Assembly: GCA_003117195.1 (NCBI GenBank)
Contig: BDSI01000003.1
Span: 1,054,001-1,118,000, forward strand
DNA length: 64,000 nt
Source: Eudorina sp. 2006-703-Eu-15
Lineage: Eukaryota; Chlorophyta; Chlorophyceae; Chlamydomonadales; Volvocaceae
Reading direction: 5' to 3'
Shown here: piece by piece, positions 47,695 through 64,000 of the stretch
Position numbering within the stretch: the stretch's first letter is position 1
Layout: the number at the start of each line of letters is the position of its first letter
The notes under the pieces: model-generated
The model's input: the letters and a program-made list of their open reading frames with translations, nothing else
Databases searched by the model: none
What the model was told of the DNA's origin: nothing
Position numbers and translations under genes: made by a program

Positions 47695-47699
47695 TTACA
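47695..47699 (-). terminator. TGTAA polyadenylation signal of the DPM3 gene
   Basis: TGTAA on the minus strand lies 244 nt past the DPM3 stop codon, a typical spacing for this signal in volvocine algae. Confidence 0.6.
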
Positions 47700-47942
47700 A
47701 TGGACCCACGGGTCAACGGTGACAGCCGAGGCCTCCGCACCACACACTGCGACGCCTCCTCACCCCTTACTCTACCCACCAGAGTTCCCCTCTGATGCGC
47801 ATCATTGCGCTATGTGACGATTTGGTTGAGCTGGCCAGTTCCCGACGCAATTTTCTGATGTCGACACACGGCAGCCTCTAGCCCTTCAATGCGGAGGGGA
47901 CGGCGGCTGAGGTGCAGCCATCGTGCCGAATGGCCGGTCGTG

Positions 47943-48462
47943 TCAGGCGGTAATGCCCAAGGCGGCCAGGCCCCGGCGCGCCTCCTCGACCTCCTGTATC
48001 AAGAGGACAAGAATTTACGGGCAGGGAGTCCGTGCGGTTTTTGAGGCGGACACGGTAGAGGCCCCCAGTGCTCTGCGAGTTTAGGGGTGCAAGCTAGGCG
48101 TCTTGTTCGTGATGCTTATCCGTGAGCTACAACGGGCCCTCTGCCTCACCCGCTTTAGCTCATCGATTGCCGAAGGGTAGCTCCTAAAGTTGATAACGCC
48201 ATGAACCAGGCGCACCAACAGGTATGCCCCAATGAGTAGCACCAGCCACAGAGGCGCCTGCGTGTGGGCCCGACGGATGCACAGCACGCGAGGCCTTCGC
48301 GGGCGCGAACCGATGTGGTGGTGGGGGGCTCAAGATGCTTTGCGATAAACTCACCGATAATGCTGCACGCCGGGGCCCCCCTGCGGGGGCTGCAAGGCAT
48401 AATGCAACCCACGCGACCAGGAGCGCTAGACAGGAAGCGGCCAGTTTCTTGCTTCGCTTCAT
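47943..48462 (-). CDS. DPM3: dolichol-phosphate mannosyltransferase subunit 3
   Basis: Three exons are 48462-48355, 48257-48150 and 47993-47943 (108, 108 and 51 nt), all joined in phase 0, encoding 88 aa; family members are about 90 aa. DPM3 is the small ER membrane subunit that tethers and stabilises the catalytic DPM1 subunit, which makes dolichol-phosphate-mannose for N-glycans, GPI anchors and O-mannosylation. Two membrane segments are visible, at residues about 6-26 (LAASCLALLVAWVALCLAA) and 38-54 (PLWLVLLIGAYLLVRLV). They are followed by the typical soluble tail, FRSYPSAIDELKREVEEARR then GLAALGITA. The start is the first ATG of the frame, just before the first hydrophobic helix. The gene is divergent from the dynein gene; about 755 bp separate the two start codons. 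Confidence 0.87.
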
Positions 48463-49217
48463 GCTCGCCCTTTGGCAGAATCGACATTCCGATATTACTC
48501 CTATAGCTCAATCCTTAGGTACATTGTGAGAATTATGTAACAGCTATTATGATGGCGCACTTGCGCACCCAAAGTTGTCCACCTAGAGGTGCGGAACCTT
48601 ACTAACCCCCAGGTCTGTGTATTTCGAGTACACCCATTGTCTGCATAACAAAGCACAGAAACCTATGGAGCGTGAGAAGGACTTTGTCTGATGAGGAACC
48701 TGAGTGAGACGACGTGTACGACTTGACCGAAATTTTGGTCGTTCTGACTCCTTGAACATGGCACAAATGGCACACAACACTTACATATATTTATCCCCAT
48801 ATCTGTTTCAATGAATTGACTTACAAGTTTATCACGGAGGACACATGGTACACTTAGAGTCGAGTGGAATGTTTATCTGCCAATTTAGGTTTGGGCATTG
48901 AGCAATGCCTGGTGTGTCCACGTTGGCCAGCAGGGGCCTCGCCCCCAAGCCCAAGGGTGCGCTTTGGACTGCATGTAACCGGAGTCGCCTTGCCGAACGA
49001 TAAACTTAGGGTCGCCCCGCTTGGTTGCGTACGCAGCTCGCTTTGGTGTGCGGCAGCATCAGGATGTTGATCAAGCGGCAGCGGCCCCAGCGGCGGGCGA
49101 GCCAATGCCGCAGGAGTCTCAGAGCAGCCTGGTACGCGATACGCAGCACCTGCTCGGCGTTGTGCCCTCTATCAATGCGCGGCATCATAAACACTGCCGT
49201 GGGGTGTTGTGTCGTAG
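48463..49217. promoter_or_regulatory. intergenic region between divergent DPM3 and dynein genes
   Basis: This 755-bp spacer should contain both promoters. No TATA box or other element stands out with confidence. Short open frames near 48864-49237 have no family signature. Confidence 0.4.
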
Positions 49218-63748
<14,531 letters not shown>

Positions 63749-63787
63749 GTGAGTGCCCGCTGGGGGGGGGGCAGGAGGCCAGGGTGG

Positions 63788-63840
63788 GGCAGGGCAGGGC
63801 AGGGCAGGGCAGGGCAGGGCAGGGCAGGGCAGGGCAGGGC
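63788..63840. repeat. (GGGCA)n tandem repeat in dynein intron 25
   Basis: About ten tandem GGGCA units after the last exon in the window, the same unit as at about 38480-38520 in the acidic-domain-repeat gene. Confidence 0.9.
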
Positions 63841-64000
63841 CGCAAGGGGAAGGGACTCATTCCTCATTCCTGGCACTCGTAACCTGCTGGGAGACGGCAG
63901 CGGGGGGAGGGTGCGGTCATTTGGGCGCGAAGACAAGCCCTCTCCCCCCCGGGGACCCCGCCTCCTATACCCCCACGAACCCTCCCCTGCCTCCCACTCC

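Overview
The window looks like nuclear DNA of a volvocine green alga (Chlamydomonas/Gonium/Volvox relatives). The signs are a GC-rich sequence, genes cut by many short introns with CAG|GTGNGN-type borders, (S)PPP-rich extracellular linkers, the TGTAA polyadenylation signal of these algae near several gene ends, homopolymeric Ala/Gly/Gln runs, and a ciliary inner-arm dynein. The species cannot be named from the sequence alone.

Layout, left to right. (1) 447-13579 (+): a five-exon gene for a protein of about 3,840 residues, with a PHD-type zinc finger and a split GNAT-like acetyltransferase domain followed by about 2,700 residues of low-complexity, arginine/glycine- and glutamine-rich tail. (2) 15856-20389 (+): a complete ten-exon carbohydrate sulfotransferase (390 aa, CHST15-like). 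(3) 22231-27723 (-): a complete eight-exon membrane-anchored M43 (pappalysin-type) zinc metalloprotease (970 aa) with a proline-rich linker and cysteine-rich C-terminal modules; one of its introns carries a 5'-truncated LINE fragment. (4) 30750-31706 (+): a trypsin-like protease copy with an apparent frameshift, flanked by two long perfect hairpins at 30587-30669 and 31944-32015. (5) 38254-44175 (-): a seven-exon, low-complexity protein ending in two tandem hnRNP-Q-acidic-domain-like helical repeats. (6) about 45012-46103 (-): exons of an unrecognised gene. (7) 47943-48462 (-): a complete three-exon DPM3 homologue (88 aa). (8) 49218 to the right edge (+): the first 25 exons, about 1,263 residues, of a DNAH1-type inner-arm dynein heavy chain, which runs out of the window.

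I fixed exon borders by hand, using splice consensus, matching intron phase and family similarity. For genes 2, 3, 5, 7 and 8 all phases close and the exon sums are consistent. Genes 2 and 3 probably act in building and remodelling the sulfated, hydroxyproline-rich extracellular matrix. DPM3 serves ER mannosylation and the dynein serves the cilium. Nothing suggests an operon-like unit or a prokaryotic defence system.

The stretches 13.6-15.8, 20.4-22.2, 27.7-30.6, 31.7-37.8 and 46.1-47.7 kb hold no gene I can support. They are visibly more AT-rich in places and carry simple repeats, small palindromes and orphan reading frames.
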